Origin: Canicola haemoglobinophilus | Lineage (GTDB): Bacteria > Pseudomonadota > Gammaproteobacteria > Enterobacterales > Pasteurellaceae | NCBI RefSeq assembly: GCF_002015075.1 | Contig: NZ_MUXZ01000008.1 | Location: forward strand, 1-64,000 | Reading direction: 5' to 3' | Length of the DNA: 64,000 nt | Shown: piece by piece, positions 1 through 9,603 of the stretch | Numbering within the stretch: position 1 is the stretch's first letter | Layout of the letters: every line of letters starts with the position of its first letter | Notes under the pieces: generated by a model | Told to the model about the DNA's origin: nothing | What the model saw: only the letters and a program-made list of their open reading frames with translations | Databases searched by the model: none | Position numbers and translations under genes: made by a program

Positions 1-93
1 CGCCACCTTACGGACAAGACGGTCTTTAGGCACGAGTTGTTCGAGACTTATCATCTCGAGCTCATATTGGGGAGAGGTGGTATTTTTGAGCAT
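1..93 (-). mobile_element. 5' end of a transposase gene (partial)
   Basis: An open frame runs from an ATG at 93 to the window edge and encodes 31 residues beginning MLKNTTSPQYELEMISLEQL and continuing VPKDRLVRKV. The 'LEQLVPKD.L.RK' pattern resembles the N-terminus of IS1182-type (IS5 superfamily) transposases. A good ribosome site (AAGGAAA) lies just before the ATG. Family assignment is from memory of that pattern; whether the gene is intact outside the window is unknown. Confidence 0.6.
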
Positions 94-126
94 AGGCATT
101 TCCTTTTTTGAGATGCCTATTAGATC

Positions 127-154
127 AAACCTCTAGAAAGATGTCTAGAGGTTT
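127..154. repeat. Perfect 11-bp inverted repeat, 6-base loop
   Basis: AAACCTCTAGA at 127-137 is exactly complementary to TCTAGAGGTTT at 144-154. It sits between the transposase start and the end of lptD. It could be the tip of the insertion element, or a hairpin terminator without a long T-run. Confidence 0.5.
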
Positions 155-170
155 GTCAATGGTCTGAGAT

Positions 171-195
171 AAACCGCACTTTTAAAGTGCGGTTT
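171..195 (+). terminator. Paired inverted uptake sequences forming a terminator
   Basis: Two uptake signal sequences in opposite orientation (ACCGCACTT at 173-181, AAGTGCGGT at 185-193) make a stem, followed on the plus strand by TTTATTTTTT. The T-run favours termination of plus-strand transcripts, but the stem can also end lptD transcription arriving from the right. Confidence 0.65.
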
Positions 196-223
196 ATTTT
201 TTATGTTTTTATGAAACTCGAAA

Positions 224-2569
224 TTAGTAGAGGCTAAAGGCTTTAATATAAGGTAGTTTTCCTCTTTTAAGCATATCCTCTATACCACTTTTGTGGTCTG
301 TTGGGGATAGACCACGTAATTCAAAGTTGACACTAAAGCTATTATCATAAAGTACTTCATCGGCACTTTGATTAGCTTTACTTGTTACATATCGTCTAGC
401 GCCAACACCAACAGACCAACAGCAAGTGTTGTATTGAACACCTAAGTATTGCTCAACTGGTTTTTTGAGAGCCAAGTCTTGGTAATAACGACCCACTACA
501 GCCCAATTATTATTTAATTCCCAAGCCGCAGCTATTCCTAACTGTTTGATGCTTTGACCATAAGTGTTTTTGCCAGCCAGGTTTTGATCAATATAATCTT
601 GGCTTACATAACGATAACTTAGTTGTACTAAGTTATTATTTTCTGGATTATATTCTAGAACAGTATTTGCCAAAGAAGTTTTGTTTAAGCGAGTATCATA
701 TTGATAGCTTCCACGCCAGTTCCATTTCTTATTAATTCGCCAGTTACTTTCTAATGCCCAAGATGATGAGCTTCCTTGTGTACTATTTTGTTGGTTATTA
801 TCGATACGTGAATTTGTGATGTAATAGATCTGACCAATGGATAAATTGAAACGTTCGTTACTCTTTTCATCATAGAATCTGGTTGTTCCCCCAATGGTAA
901 ATTGATTAGCAGATGCAATACGATCTAAACCACTATAGCGACGATCACGGAATAACGAGAAGTAATCCTGTTGTAATAAGGTTGAGTCATAACCAAAACC
1001 TAAATAATCATTATTATTTTGTTTTATACCTATATCTGATTGATCTTTATAAGGGCGGTATAAATATTGAAGTCTTGGCTCTAATGTTTGTGTATAGCCA
1101 TCGATAAAGCTCTGTTTATTGGCTAAGACAGTTTGAAAATCAAGTTTAACTTGTGGTAGTACACGATTAACTTTTTTCTTCACATCTTCTGCATTCTCGC
1201 CCTTACCGCGTTTTTGCTGATAGCGAGTAGCATAAAGTTTAGTTTCAATATTTAAACTACCATAGCGATTAGCAAGTGGTAAGGATAAGCTTGGTTCTAT
1301 ATGGAAACGCCAAGCAGTAGGCATTAATGCACTGTCATTATCAAAATGAACGGCTTGTGAAAATAGACTAAAGTCAATTGGGCTATTCAGTATTTCATTG
1401 CGATGATAATTAAAGTCAATTTGTGGTAATGCACGATAAGGTCCAACATCTACTTCATCAAAAACTTGGAATTGTTTTACTGCAATAGAAATATTGTAGT
1501 TAGGCTGGTAATAAGCAATACGTGCATTTTGATCTGCATAGCCATCTGTACTATTCCCATATCTAGAGTCAAAATCATTGAAGTAACGTTTATCGCTTAC
1601 TTTCGTATAGTTTACATTTAAACGCCAATCTTTTAGGAAACTAGAATTATGCTCCCAGTACAATAGATGACGATCTCTATCTGTCTCTAAATAATCGGAA
1701 TAGCGATCCGTGTTTAAATATTCAGCTGCGATTTTACCTTCAACAATACGAGTTAAATAACGCGTTTCTGCATTTAATTGCCAGCCACGATGAGACATAT
1801 ATTTTGGCGTAAATGTAGCATCAAAGTTCGGTGCAATATTCCAATAAAATGGTTGAGCATACCAATAGCCATCACGACTAGAAATTCCTGCATTTGGAAT
1901 AAGCAATCCAGAACGACGGCGATCGCCTATTGGTAATTGTAAATAAGGTGTGTAGAAAACAGGAACACCAGCGATTTTAAAGCGAGCATGCCACATTTCA
2001 GCGTACTCTTCTTTGATATATTGGCGCATTTCTTTGGCATCAATAGACCAAGAATTATCATTTGGTAAACAAGATGTGAAAGTGGCATTTTTCATTAAAC
2101 GATAATTTTCTCGTAACTCAACTTCTTTTGCAGTACCTCGACCTTGTCGTCCAACTAATTGATAGTTTGCATCTTGAATATTGGCATCTTTACTATTTAG
2201 ATGGATCTTCGCATTGTTTCCATCTAAATTAATTAAATTGTCTTTATAGTCAAAGCCATTTTTTGCATAAGCATAACGTTGAGTGCTTTTGTCTTTACCT
2301 GCTTGCTCAATTTCAATCATACCTGCTGTTAGATGACGATTGCCTTGTTTTACATTTACATCGCCTTCGTAGCGAGCTACGCTCGATTGTTCGAGCTCAG
2401 CCTTATCAGCTTCAATATAAACAGGCAAATCATTGGGATTGCCCTGAATGATTTCACCATTGAAATGAGGCACGCCTACTAAGCATTGTTGTTGTAAACT
2501 TGCTTGGGAAGATAAGCTATAAAGTGCGGTAAAAATTGAGAGAGAAAGTAGGGTATAAGTCTTTTTCAT
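224..2569 (-). CDS. lptD: LPS-assembly protein LptD
   Basis: Outer-membrane beta-barrel that, with LptE (also in this window, 20877), inserts lipopolysaccharide into the outer leaflet. The 781 residues match the family length. A Sec signal peptide spans about residues 1-24 (MKKTYTLLSLSIFTALYSLS...). The periplasmic OstA-like domain follows, then a long barrel rich in alternating aromatic residues. Four cysteines are visible, Cys29, one in FTSCLPN and the adjacent pair in NTCCWS, as in E. coli LptD, where they form the inter-domain disulfides. It is divergent from talB and monocistronic. Confidence 0.95.
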   Translation of the reverse strand: MKKTYTLLSLSIFTALYSLSSQASLQQQCLVGVPHFNGEIIQGNPNDLPVYIEADKAELEQSSVARYEGDVNVKQGNRHLTAGMIEIEQAGKDKSTQRYAYAKNGFDYKDNLINLDGNNAKIHLNSKDANIQDANYQLVGRQGRGTAKEVELRENYRLMKNATFTSCLPNDNSWSIDAKEMRQYIKEEYAEMWHARFKIAGVPVFYTPYLQLPIGDRRRSGLLIPNAGISSRDGYWYAQPFYWNIAPNFDATFTPKYMSHRGWQLNAETRYLTRIVEGKIAAEYLNTDRYSDYLETDRDRHLLYWEHNSSFLKDWRLNVNYTKVSDKRYFNDFDSRYGNSTDGYADQNARIAYYQPNYNISIAVKQFQVFDEVDVGPYRALPQIDFNYHRNEILNSPIDFSLFSQAVHFDNDSALMPTAWRFHIEPSLSLPLANRYGSLNIETKLYATRYQQKRGKGENAEDVKKKVNRVLPQVKLDFQTVLANKQSFIDGYTQTLEPRLQYLYRPYKDQSDIGIKQNNNDYLGFGYDSTLLQQDYFSLFRDRRYSGLDRIASANQFTIGGTTRFYDEKSNERFNLSIGQIYYITNSRIDNNQQNSTQGSSSSWALESNWRINKKWNWRGSYQYDTRLNKTSLANTVLEYNPENNNLVQLSYRYVSQDYIDQNLAGKNTYGQSIKQLGIAAAWELNNNWAVVGRYYQDLALKKPVEQYLGVQYNTCCWSVGVGARRYVTSKANQSADEVLYDNSFSVNFELRGLSPTDHKSGIEDMLKRGKLPYIKAFSLY

Positions 2570-2767
2570 TGTTGTGCTATTTTGTTTGCCGAAAATTAGC
2601 CAAGATTATAAATAAAATTGCGCTAAAAAGCATTATAAATAAGGCGAAGAATGTGCTTATTCTTATTTTAAACTCTGCTTTTAAAATCAAAATAATGATT
2701 TCATAATTTCCAAGATATGCTATTGTATGCCAGTTCAATTCTGTATAGATAAACAAAAGGAAAAACT

Positions 2768-3721
2768 ATGACAACACAATTAGATGCTTTACGCGAAATG
2801 ACAGTAGTCGTTGCAGATACAGGTGATATTGAAGCAATTAAAAAATATCAACCACAAGATGCAACCACAAATCCATCTCTAATTTTAAGTGCATCATCAT
2901 TACCACAATATGCATCGTTAATTGATGAGGCAATTGCGTATGCAAAAGCAAAAAGTGCGGATAAAGCACAGCAACTAATTGATGCTGAAGATAAATTAGC
3001 GGTAAATATTGGTTTAGAAATTTTAAAAATTGTACCGGGACGTATTTCAACTGAAGTGGATGCGCGCCTTTCTTATAATACACAAGCTACTGTAGAAAAA
3101 GCACGTAAACTTATCGCACTGTATAACGAAGCAGGTATTAGTAATGATCGTATTTTGATCAAAATCGCATCAACTTGGCAAGGTATTCGCGCAGCAGAAA
3201 TTTTGGAAAAAGAGGGCATTAATTGTAACTTAACCTTGTTATTCTCCGAAGCTCAGGCTCGTGCTTGTGCAGAAGCTGGCGTTTACTTAATTTCTCCTTT
3301 CGTTGGTCGTATTCTTGACTGGTACAAAGCAAATAGCGATAAGAAAGAATATGCACCAGCTGAAGATCCGGGCGTGATTTCTGTAACGAAAATCTATAAT
3401 TACTACAAACAATATGGTTATAACACCGTGGTAATGGGCGCAAGTTTCCGTAATGTTGGCGAAATTACTGAGTTAGCAGGTTGCGATCGTTTAACTATTG
3501 CTCCAGCGCTATTAAAAGAATTACAAGAAAATACCACCGCACTTGTGCGCAAATTGGAATTCAAAGGCGAGGTTCAAGAAAAACCACAAGCATTAACTGA
3601 AAGTGAATTCTATTGGCAACACAATAGCGATCCAATGGCAGTGGAAAAATTAGCAGACGGTATCCGTAAATTTGCCGCTGACCAAGAAAAATTAGAAGCG
3701 ATGTTGCTAGCAAAATTCTAG
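2768..3721 (+). CDS. talB: Transaldolase
   Basis: Non-oxidative pentose phosphate pathway enzyme; moves a dihydroxyacetone unit from sedoheptulose 7-phosphate to glyceraldehyde 3-phosphate in the cytoplasm. Length 317 matches TalB. The N-terminal TTNPSL motif and the Schiff-base lysine region ILIKIASTWQGIRAAE are present. The start has an AAAGGAAAA ribosome site. It is a single gene with its own terminator just downstream. Confidence 0.96.
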   Translation: MTTQLDALREMTVVVADTGDIEAIKKYQPQDATTNPSLILSASSLPQYASLIDEAIAYAKAKSADKAQQLIDAEDKLAVNIGLEILKIVPGRISTEVDARLSYNTQATVEKARKLIALYNEAGISNDRILIKIASTWQGIRAAEILEKEGINCNLTLLFSEAQARACAEAGVYLISPFVGRILDWYKANSDKKEYAPAEDPGVISVTKIYNYYKQYGYNTVVMGASFRNVGEITELAGCDRLTIAPALLKELQENTTALVRKLEFKGEVQEKPQALTESEFYWQHNSDPMAVEKLADGIRKFAADQEKLEAMLLAKF

Positions 3722-3740
3722 TTTAGTATTAAATAAAATT

Positions 3741-3770
3741 AAGGACGAAAATTTTCGTCCTTATTTTTTG
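3741..3770 (+). terminator. Terminator of talB
   Basis: A perfect 22-bp palindrome (AAGGACGAAAA / TTTTCGTCCTT, 3741-3762) is followed by ATTTTTTG. It lies 19 bases after the talB stop codon and may also serve the converging xerD operon. Confidence 0.85.
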
Positions 3771-3805
3771 AGCTTAATTTGTTGTTCACAATTGTATTGA
3801 ATTTA

Positions 3806-4699
3806 TTATCCCCTTGGATGAAATCTTGCATGTAAATGTTTTAATCGCTCTTTTGCCACATGAGTATAAATTTGCGTAGTGGATAAATCGCTGTGTCCCA
3901 ACAACATTTGCACCACACGCAAATCTGCGCCGTGATTGACTAAATGGGTGGCAAAGGCATGGCGTAAAACATGGGGCGAAAGTGCGGCGGTATCAATTTC
4001 AGCCAATACCGCATAATATTTCACTCGATGCCAAAAAGTTTGGCGGGTCATTTGTGTACCTCGGCGACTTGGAAAGACCACATCAGAACTTTGCCCATCT
4101 AACAGAAAAGCACGCCCATATAAGACAAATTGGCGAACCCAATAGCTCGCCTCCTCTCCCATAGGCACAATACGCTCTTTATTGCCTTTACCGATAACTC
4201 GTACAACACCCTGATTGATATTGATACTATCAATAGTCAAGCTGACCAATTCTGTGACACGCAAACCCGTAGCGTACAATAATTCCAACATGGCTTTATC
4301 TCTTAACTCTAAGGGAATTTCTGTGTTTGGCGTATTGAGCAAGTCGGTTACCTGTTGTTCCGTGAGATATTTGGGTAAGCGACTTGGTAATTTAGGCGAA
4401 CTTAGCACCGCACTTGGATCATCTATACGATATTTTTCCCGATACAAATATTGAAACAGTTTGCGCAAGGCGCTTAACATTCTGGCGGTGCTGGTAGCTT
4501 TATAACCTTGAACTAAACGCTCGCCTAAAAATGTTTGTAAATCCACTGCATCAAGGGTTTCAAAGCCCAGCCCTTGAGGTTCTAGCCATTGCGAAAGTGC
4601 GGTCAGATCCAAGCGATAAGATTGGATTGTATTTTCAGATAATCCCTTTTCTAACCATAATTCATTTAAGAAAAGCTCGATTAATGCGTTGTCTTTCAT
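3806..4699 (-). CDS. xerD: Site-specific tyrosine recombinase XerD
   Basis: Works with XerC and FtsK at dif to resolve chromosome dimers. It has 297 residues: an N-terminal SAM-like core-binding domain, then the catalytic domain with the ATGLRVTE arginine, the HVLRHAFATH box (His-x-x-Arg), LGHSDLSTTQ and the nucleophile tyrosine in QIYTHV. The start overlaps the stop of the upstream MFS gene by 4 bases, so proC-MFS-xerD form one operon. Confidence 0.95.
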   Translation of the reverse strand: MKDNALIELFLNELWLEKGLSENTIQSYRLDLTALSQWLEPQGLGFETLDAVDLQTFLGERLVQGYKATSTARMLSALRKLFQYLYREKYRIDDPSAVLSSPKLPSRLPKYLTEQQVTDLLNTPNTEIPLELRDKAMLELLYATGLRVTELVSLTIDSININQGVVRVIGKGNKERIVPMGEEASYWVRQFVLYGRAFLLDGQSSDVVFPSRRGTQMTRQTFWHRVKYYAVLAEIDTAALSPHVLRHAFATHLVNHGADLRVVQMLLGHSDLSTTQIYTHVAKERLKHLHARFHPRG

Positions 4700-5892
4700 T
4701 CTTCAACTCTAGTGATAACGGTTTGACGAAATGCACTGATATTTCTTGGAATAATCGGGATAGCCAGCACTGCAATAAGCATCATAGTTAAGAAAGTATA
4801 AAACGGCGAAATTGGGTAAATTAAGCTCGATAGTCCAGCTAACAAACCAATCGCAATACAGGCTGCCAGACTGTTATATAAGCCTTGTAACTTGGCAATA
4901 GCTTGATGCGGCTGAGTTGAAATATAGCGGATCATGGCATAATGACTAGTGGCAAAAGTGATGCTATGTAAAAGTTGGATAAAAGCAATCATGGCGATAT
5001 TGTCCGCAATACTTAAACCGCCCCAGCGCACAACCGCCCCTACAGCAGCGAGGTAAAATAATGAGCTTACTTTCCAATTACTAAACCATTTGGACGAAAA
5101 GAAAAAGAGTACAATTTCTGCCACAATACTTAATGCCCAAAGGCTGCCAATGGCTTGTAGCGGAATATTCAATTCTTGCCAGTATAAAACGCTGTAAGAA
5201 TAATAAGCCGCATGAGAACCATGAATAAGTGAAATGGCAATAAGCAAGCGTAATGTTACTTTGTTTTTTAGTAATTGCGCAAAACTAAAATGGGCATTTT
5301 CTATATCTGTATTTTCTTGTTGGGTTGGCTTAATCGGATCCACTGGTGGATGGGTTGGAATTGCCATTTGCCCCAATGCATAAAGGACTAAAAGTGCGGT
5401 CAAAATCCACACAATATTTTCCGCATCAATCATTTCAATCACATAGCCGAAAATCACCACACCAGCGGCAAAAGCAATGGAGCCAATCATACGTGCTTTA
5501 CCATAATCAACGCCTTGTTGTTGCTGCCAAGTGGTAGAAAGGGTATCCATTAAAGGTATGCCCCCTGAATTTGCCATGGAAAAAAGCCCGACTAAGATAC
5601 AAAGTAACCAAAAATGCGGTGCAATAAAGCCTGCGATAAACATCAAAGCACAAGTTGCCCAAGCTAAATAGCGTAAACCGCTAATGAGTTGCGAAGGAAG
5701 TTTAACTAAAGAAGAAAACCAAATTCCGCCTAAGGCACGGAAAAAGTAAGCGCTAGCTAAGATTAAACCAATGGTGGTTTCATCGTATGACTGAGATTTT
5801 AGCCACACGGGAAAATAAGGCACAAAAACGCCGTAAGCAAAGAAATAGCCAAATAAACAAATAGCCAACCAGCTAAAAGGTGAAACTCTCAT
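4696..5892 (-). CDS. MFS transporter, HcaT / nucleoside-permease-like
   Basis: An inner-membrane carrier of 398 residues with about 12 hydrophobic helices and the family opening SWLAICLFGYFFAYGVFVPY. It belongs to the 3-phenylpropionate/LacY-like branch of the major facilitator superfamily; the Haemophilus orthologue is usually annotated as HcaT-like, but the substrate is not known. The stop/start junction with proC shares one base (TAATG) and the end overlaps xerD by 4 bases, so it is translated in a tight operon. Confidence 0.8.
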   Translation of the reverse strand: MRVSPFSWLAICLFGYFFAYGVFVPYFPVWLKSQSYDETTIGLILASAYFFRALGGIWFSSLVKLPSQLISGLRYLAWATCALMFIAGFIAPHFWLLCILVGLFSMANSGGIPLMDTLSTTWQQQQGVDYGKARMIGSIAFAAGVVIFGYVIEMIDAENIVWILTALLVLYALGQMAIPTHPPVDPIKPTQQENTDIENAHFSFAQLLKNKVTLRLLIAISLIHGSHAAYYSYSVLYWQELNIPLQAIGSLWALSIVAEIVLFFFSSKWFSNWKVSSLFYLAAVGAVVRWGGLSIADNIAMIAFIQLLHSITFATSHYAMIRYISTQPHQAIAKLQGLYNSLAACIAIGLLAGLSSLIYPISPFYTFLTMMLIAVLAIPIIPRNISAFRQTVITRVEE

Positions 5893-6707
5893 TAAAATAA
5901 ACTCTCCATTTCTTGTGAACGTTGCACGCAGGCTTGCATTGCTTGCTTGATTGTTTGTGTCATATTTTTTTGCTCAAAAACCGCTAAGGCAGCCGCGGTT
6001 GTTCCGCCTTTTGATGTGACATTTTCTCTCAGAGCTGATAAGGCTGTCTGTGGATTGTCAATCACCATTTGTGCTGCCCCTAATGCAGATTGTTGTACTA
6101 ATAAGCGAGCGGTTTGCGGATCTAGATCCATTTCTACTAAGGCTTGTTGCATAGCTTCCATAAATAAAAAGAAATAAGCTGGGCTACTTCCTGAGCCTGC
6201 GGTCACTGAGTGCATGTCTTGCTCTTGTTCAAGCCAACAGATTTTTCCTACCGCACTTAATAAGTCTTGAGCAAATTGTTTTAATGCGGTTGGTACTTGC
6301 TCCGTAGCAAATAAGCCAGCCATGCCTTGTGAAACTAATGCTGGCGTATTTGGCATAACACGAATAATATTTTTTGCGCTTGGTAAAAGCGCAGTTAATC
6401 TTGCGGTAGAAATCCCTGCCGCAATGGAAATCACTAATTTATTGGAAAAATCCACCGCACTTAATGGCGCACAAACGTCAGCCATAATTTGCGGTTTGAC
6501 TGCGAGTAAAATAACTTCAGCATCTTGTATGGCTTTAACATTATCATCACTCACTTGTGTTCCTTGCGCACTGAATAAATCTCGGCGATGCTGGTTTGGA
6601 TCACAAACACAAATAAGCTCGGCAGGATAGCCCTGTTTTAATAAGCCAAAAACAATAGCTTGCGCCATATTTCCGCCACCAATAAAGCTAATTAATTTAT
6701 GTTGCAT
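5892..6707 (-). CDS. proC: Pyrroline-5-carboxylate reductase
   Basis: Last step of proline synthesis: NAD(P)H-dependent reduction of 1-pyrroline-5-carboxylate. It has 271 residues with the N-terminal Rossmann motif FIGGGNMAQAI and the C-terminal family signature around SGSSPAYFF and LRENVTSKGGTTAAAL. It is first gene of the proC-MFS-xerD operon and divergent from rdgC across a 63-bp gap. Confidence 0.95.
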   Translation of the reverse strand: MQHKLISFIGGGNMAQAIVFGLLKQGYPAELICVCDPNQHRRDLFSAQGTQVSDDNVKAIQDAEVILLAVKPQIMADVCAPLSAVDFSNKLVISIAAGISTARLTALLPSAKNIIRVMPNTPALVSQGMAGLFATEQVPTALKQFAQDLLSAVGKICWLEQEQDMHSVTAGSGSSPAYFFLFMEAMQQALVEMDLDPQTARLLVQQSALGAAQMVIDNPQTALSALRENVTSKGGTTAAALAVFEQKNMTQTIKQAMQACVQRSQEMESLF

Positions 6708-6770
6708 ATTTTTATCTCGAATAAGTTACAATAACGCCATATTGTACATGAAAACCCTTGAGGAAGAACG

Positions 6771-7676
6771 ATGTTTTGGTTTAAAAATGCCCTAGTTTAT
6801 CGCTTGACGAAATCTCTTGATTGGTCAGCAGAAAATTTACAATCCCAGTTGCTACAATGTGCATATCATCCTTGCCAGCAATCCGATATGAGTAAATTTG
6901 GTTGGTCTGAGCCTTTGCGTGAAAGTGAGTTATTATATTTTTCTGTTGGCAAGCAAATATTGCTCGTTGCGCATAAAGAAGAAAAGATTTTGCCCGCACA
7001 AGTCATTAAACGTGAGTTGGATGAACGTATTGAGCAACTTGAACAAAAAGAAAATCGAAAGCTGAAAAAAATTGAAAAGCAGGCATTAAAAGATGATGTG
7101 ATAGCCACTTTATTGCCACGGGCATTTAGTAAAAATCAGCACACTGCTATGTGGATTGATGCGGAAAAAAACTTAATTTACATTGATACCGCCTCAAGCA
7201 AACGAGCCGAAGATTGTTTAGCTTTGCTGAGAAAATCTCTAGGTTCTTTGCCTGTTGTTCCTTTGGCTTTTGCTAATGAACCAAGTTTGATTATGACCGA
7301 TTGGGTCAAGGGAAATGAACCTCAATGGCTGACCGTATTGGAAGATGCAGAATTGCAAGGCAGTCAAGATCAAGCGGTAATTCGTTGTAAACAGCAAACC
7401 CTTGATAGTGAAGAAATTTTAGGCTTATTAAATTCAGGCAAATATGTGACCAAATTATCACTGGATTGGGACGAGCATTTGAGTTTTACCCTGAATGAAG
7501 ATGCAAGTTTAAAACGCTTAAAATTTGCTGATCAAATTCGTGAACAAAATGATGATATTTTGAAAGAAGATTTTGCTCAACGCTTTGATGCGGATTTTGT
7601 CTTGATGACGGGCATACTGGCTAAATTAACCGACAATCTTTTAGATGAATTTGGTGGAGAAAAAGAGCGGTTGTAA
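6771..7676 (+). CDS. rdgC: Recombination-associated protein RdgC
   Basis: A ring-forming, nucleoid-associated DNA-binding protein that restrains RecA-mediated exchange. The 301 residues and the opening MFWFKNALVYRL are typical. A GAGGAAG ribosome site lies before the ATG. It is a single gene ending in a strong hairpin terminator. Confidence 0.94.
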   Translation: MFWFKNALVYRLTKSLDWSAENLQSQLLQCAYHPCQQSDMSKFGWSEPLRESELLYFSVGKQILLVAHKEEKILPAQVIKRELDERIEQLEQKENRKLKKIEKQALKDDVIATLLPRAFSKNQHTAMWIDAEKNLIYIDTASSKRAEDCLALLRKSLGSLPVVPLAFANEPSLIMTDWVKGNEPQWLTVLEDAELQGSQDQAVIRCKQQTLDSEEILGLLNSGKYVTKLSLDWDEHLSFTLNEDASLKRLKFADQIREQNDDILKEDFAQRFDADFVLMTGILAKLTDNLLDEFGGEKERL

Positions 7677-7697
7677 AAGAGAAAATTTTGCTCTAAA

Positions 7698-7730
7698 AAA
7701 ACGGCGTAACTAAAAATTACGCCGTTTTGT
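7698..7730 (+). terminator. Terminator of rdgC
   Basis: AAAACGGCGTAA (7698-7709) pairs with TTACGCCGTTTT (7717-7728) across a 7-base loop, 21 bases after the rdgC stop. Confidence 0.8.
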
Positions 7731-7919
7731 CATTTATAGGTTGATATAACTTAAATGAAACTCATGGGATAAAATCCGTTTTGTCCTACAGTTTCGTAAT
7801 AGTGACGAGCTATTACTGATTATATTCAACGTTCATATACAAAAGGGTATCCGTATATGAAAAACAATGATAAAAAATAATAATAAAAATAAAATGAGGA
7901 ACTGGATTATAACTTCTTT

Positions 7920-8378
7920 TTACCAATTGCGATACAATTTTTCACATATTACCTGCCCTACAGTATATAGTGGCGAGTGTTTTGCTATTGCTGTTGGTTG
8001 CGTTGGTTGTGCTTGTTTTATTGTCGATAAACCCTCTCCCCAAAATTCAGAATAAAAAGTTTGTTGATTGTGAATCAAAATATAATTTTCACAGTTAAGT
8101 GTTTTATGCTTACGGAGAGATTTTGCGTAGGTATCAGGTTGCTCTTTGTAAACAAAAGCTGCTGTTGATAAATTCGTTACAACATCGAGATGAACTAAGC
8201 GTTTATTTGATTTATCTACCTGTACTGAATTTGTATCAATATATTCTTGGCTATTTTGATATAAAGGAATAAGGCCAGATTTAATTATATCTGGAGGGGA
8301 TAATTTGAGATCATTTGTCGTTTGTTGGGCGCAAGCCGATAATAAAATAGCGCTAAAAATAAGGCCTAGTTTTTTCAC
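7920..8378 (-). CDS. Surface-adhesin protein E-like lipoprotein
   Basis: A 152-residue protein with a lipoprotein signal, MKKLGLIFSAILLSACAQQ (lipobox LSAC). The mature part closely follows H. influenzae adhesin protein E as I remember it: LKLSPPDIIKSGLIPLY, then YIDTNSVQVD, VHLDVVTNLS, YAKSLRKHKTLNCENY, FYSEFWGEGL and a second cysteine in QVICEKLY. The two mature cysteines sit as in protein E, where they form a disulfide. Protein E binds vitronectin, laminin and plasminogen; whether this relative does is inference. It stands alone, convergent with rdgC and divergent from purM. It could be a paralogue rather than the orthologue. Confidence 0.75.
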   Translation of the reverse strand: MKKLGLIFSAILLSACAQQTTNDLKLSPPDIIKSGLIPLYQNSQEYIDTNSVQVDKSNKRLVHLDVVTNLSTAAFVYKEQPDTYAKSLRKHKTLNCENYILIHNQQTFYSEFWGEGLSTIKQAQPTQPTAIAKHSPLYTVGQVICEKLYRNW

Positions 8379-8492
8379 TTTTAACTCCTTGAATTTTGGA
8401 TACTTTAGCGACGAATTATTTTGTCACAATTTTTCTTGAAGATCTAATTCCATCATAAAAATAAATGAAATAAAATTTCTTTATAAAATCTA

Positions 8493-8522
8493 TCGCAAAC
8501 GATTGCGTGAGCGTGTTACAAT
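8493..8522 (+). promoter_or_regulatory. PurR operator and promoter of purMN
   Basis: TCGCAAACGATTGCGT (8493-8508) differs at two positions from the PurR box consensus ACGCAAACGTTTGCGT. It overlaps the -35 area of a promoter whose -10 is TACAAT at 8517-8522, about 44 bases before the purM ATG. This predicts purine repression of purMN. Confidence 0.8.
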
Positions 8523-8565
8523 AGCGCCCGTTTTCATTAACAATACTAATTTTTAGGATACAATC

Positions 8566-9603
8566 GTGAGTAAACAATCATTAAGTTATAAAGACGCAGG
8601 TGTAGATATCAATGCTGGAAATGCATTAGTGGAACGCATTAAATCTGATGTAAAGCGCACAACTAGACCAGAGGTTATTGGTGGTTTAGGCGGTTTTGGT
8701 GCTTTGTGTGCTTTGCCAACGAAATATAAAGAGCCTGTGCTTGTGTCTGGCACTGATGGTGTTGGGACTAAATTACGTCTTGCGATTGACTTGAAAAAAC
8801 ATGACACCATTGGGATTGATTTAGTGGCTATGTGCGTAAATGATCTTGTGGTGCAAGGTGCAGAACCGTTATTTTTCTTAGATTACTATGCAACAGGAAA
8901 ATTAGAAGTGGATGTTGCCGCTGATGTGATTAAAGGGATTGCCGATGGTTGCGTACAATCTGGTTGTGCCCTAGTTGGTGGTGAAACTGCAGAAATGCCG
9001 GGAATGTATCATGCTGGAGATTATGATTTAGCTGGTTTCTGTGTCGGTGTTGTTGAGAAATCCGAAATTATTGATGGCTCCAACGTTAAAGTGGGAGATG
9101 CGTTAATTGCCCTCGCTTCAAGTGGACCTCATTCTAATGGTTATTCCCTAATTCGCAAAGTGATTGATGTGGCTGGAATTGATCCTGCAACAGAACAATT
9201 AGCTGGTCGCCCATTAGCAGAGCAAGCCCTTGCGCCAACCAAAATTTATGTGAAATCCGTTTTACAATTAATTAAGCATGCTGATGTTCATGCTATTTGT
9301 CATTTAACCGGTGGCGGTTTCTGGGAAAATATCCCTCGTGTGTTACCAGCTTCGGTTAAGGCTGTGATTGATGAGAAAAGTTGGGAATGGCAGCCTATTT
9401 TTAAATGGTTGCAAGAGCAAGGCAATATTGACCGTCATGAAATGTATAGAACCTTTAACTGCGGTGTCGGTATGATTATTGCTCTTCCACAAGAAGATGT
9501 GGAAACAGCATTAGCATTATTGCAGCAAGCCGGTGAAACCGCATGGGTAATTGGTAAAATTGAGCATGCTAATGCCGATGAAGAACAAGTTGTGATTGGC
9601 TAA
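8566..9603 (+). CDS. purM: Phosphoribosylformylglycinamidine cyclo-ligase
   Basis: Purine synthesis: ATP-dependent closure of FGAM to aminoimidazole ribonucleotide. It has 345 residues and recognisable AIR-synthase motifs GGLGGFGALCALP, SGTDGVGTKLR, VGGETAEMPGMY and HLTGGGFWENIPR. It is first gene of purMN, and its TAA overlaps the purN ATG by one base. A PurR box lies in its promoter. Confidence 0.97.
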   Translation: MSKQSLSYKDAGVDINAGNALVERIKSDVKRTTRPEVIGGLGGFGALCALPTKYKEPVLVSGTDGVGTKLRLAIDLKKHDTIGIDLVAMCVNDLVVQGAEPLFFLDYYATGKLEVDVAADVIKGIADGCVQSGCALVGGETAEMPGMYHAGDYDLAGFCVGVVEKSEIIDGSNVKVGDALIALASSGPHSNGYSLIRKVIDVAGIDPATEQLAGRPLAEQALAPTKIYVKSVLQLIKHADVHAICHLTGGGFWENIPRVLPASVKAVIDEKSWEWQPIFKWLQEQGNIDRHEMYRTFNCGVGMIIALPQEDVETALALLQQAGETAWVIGKIEHANADEEQVVIG

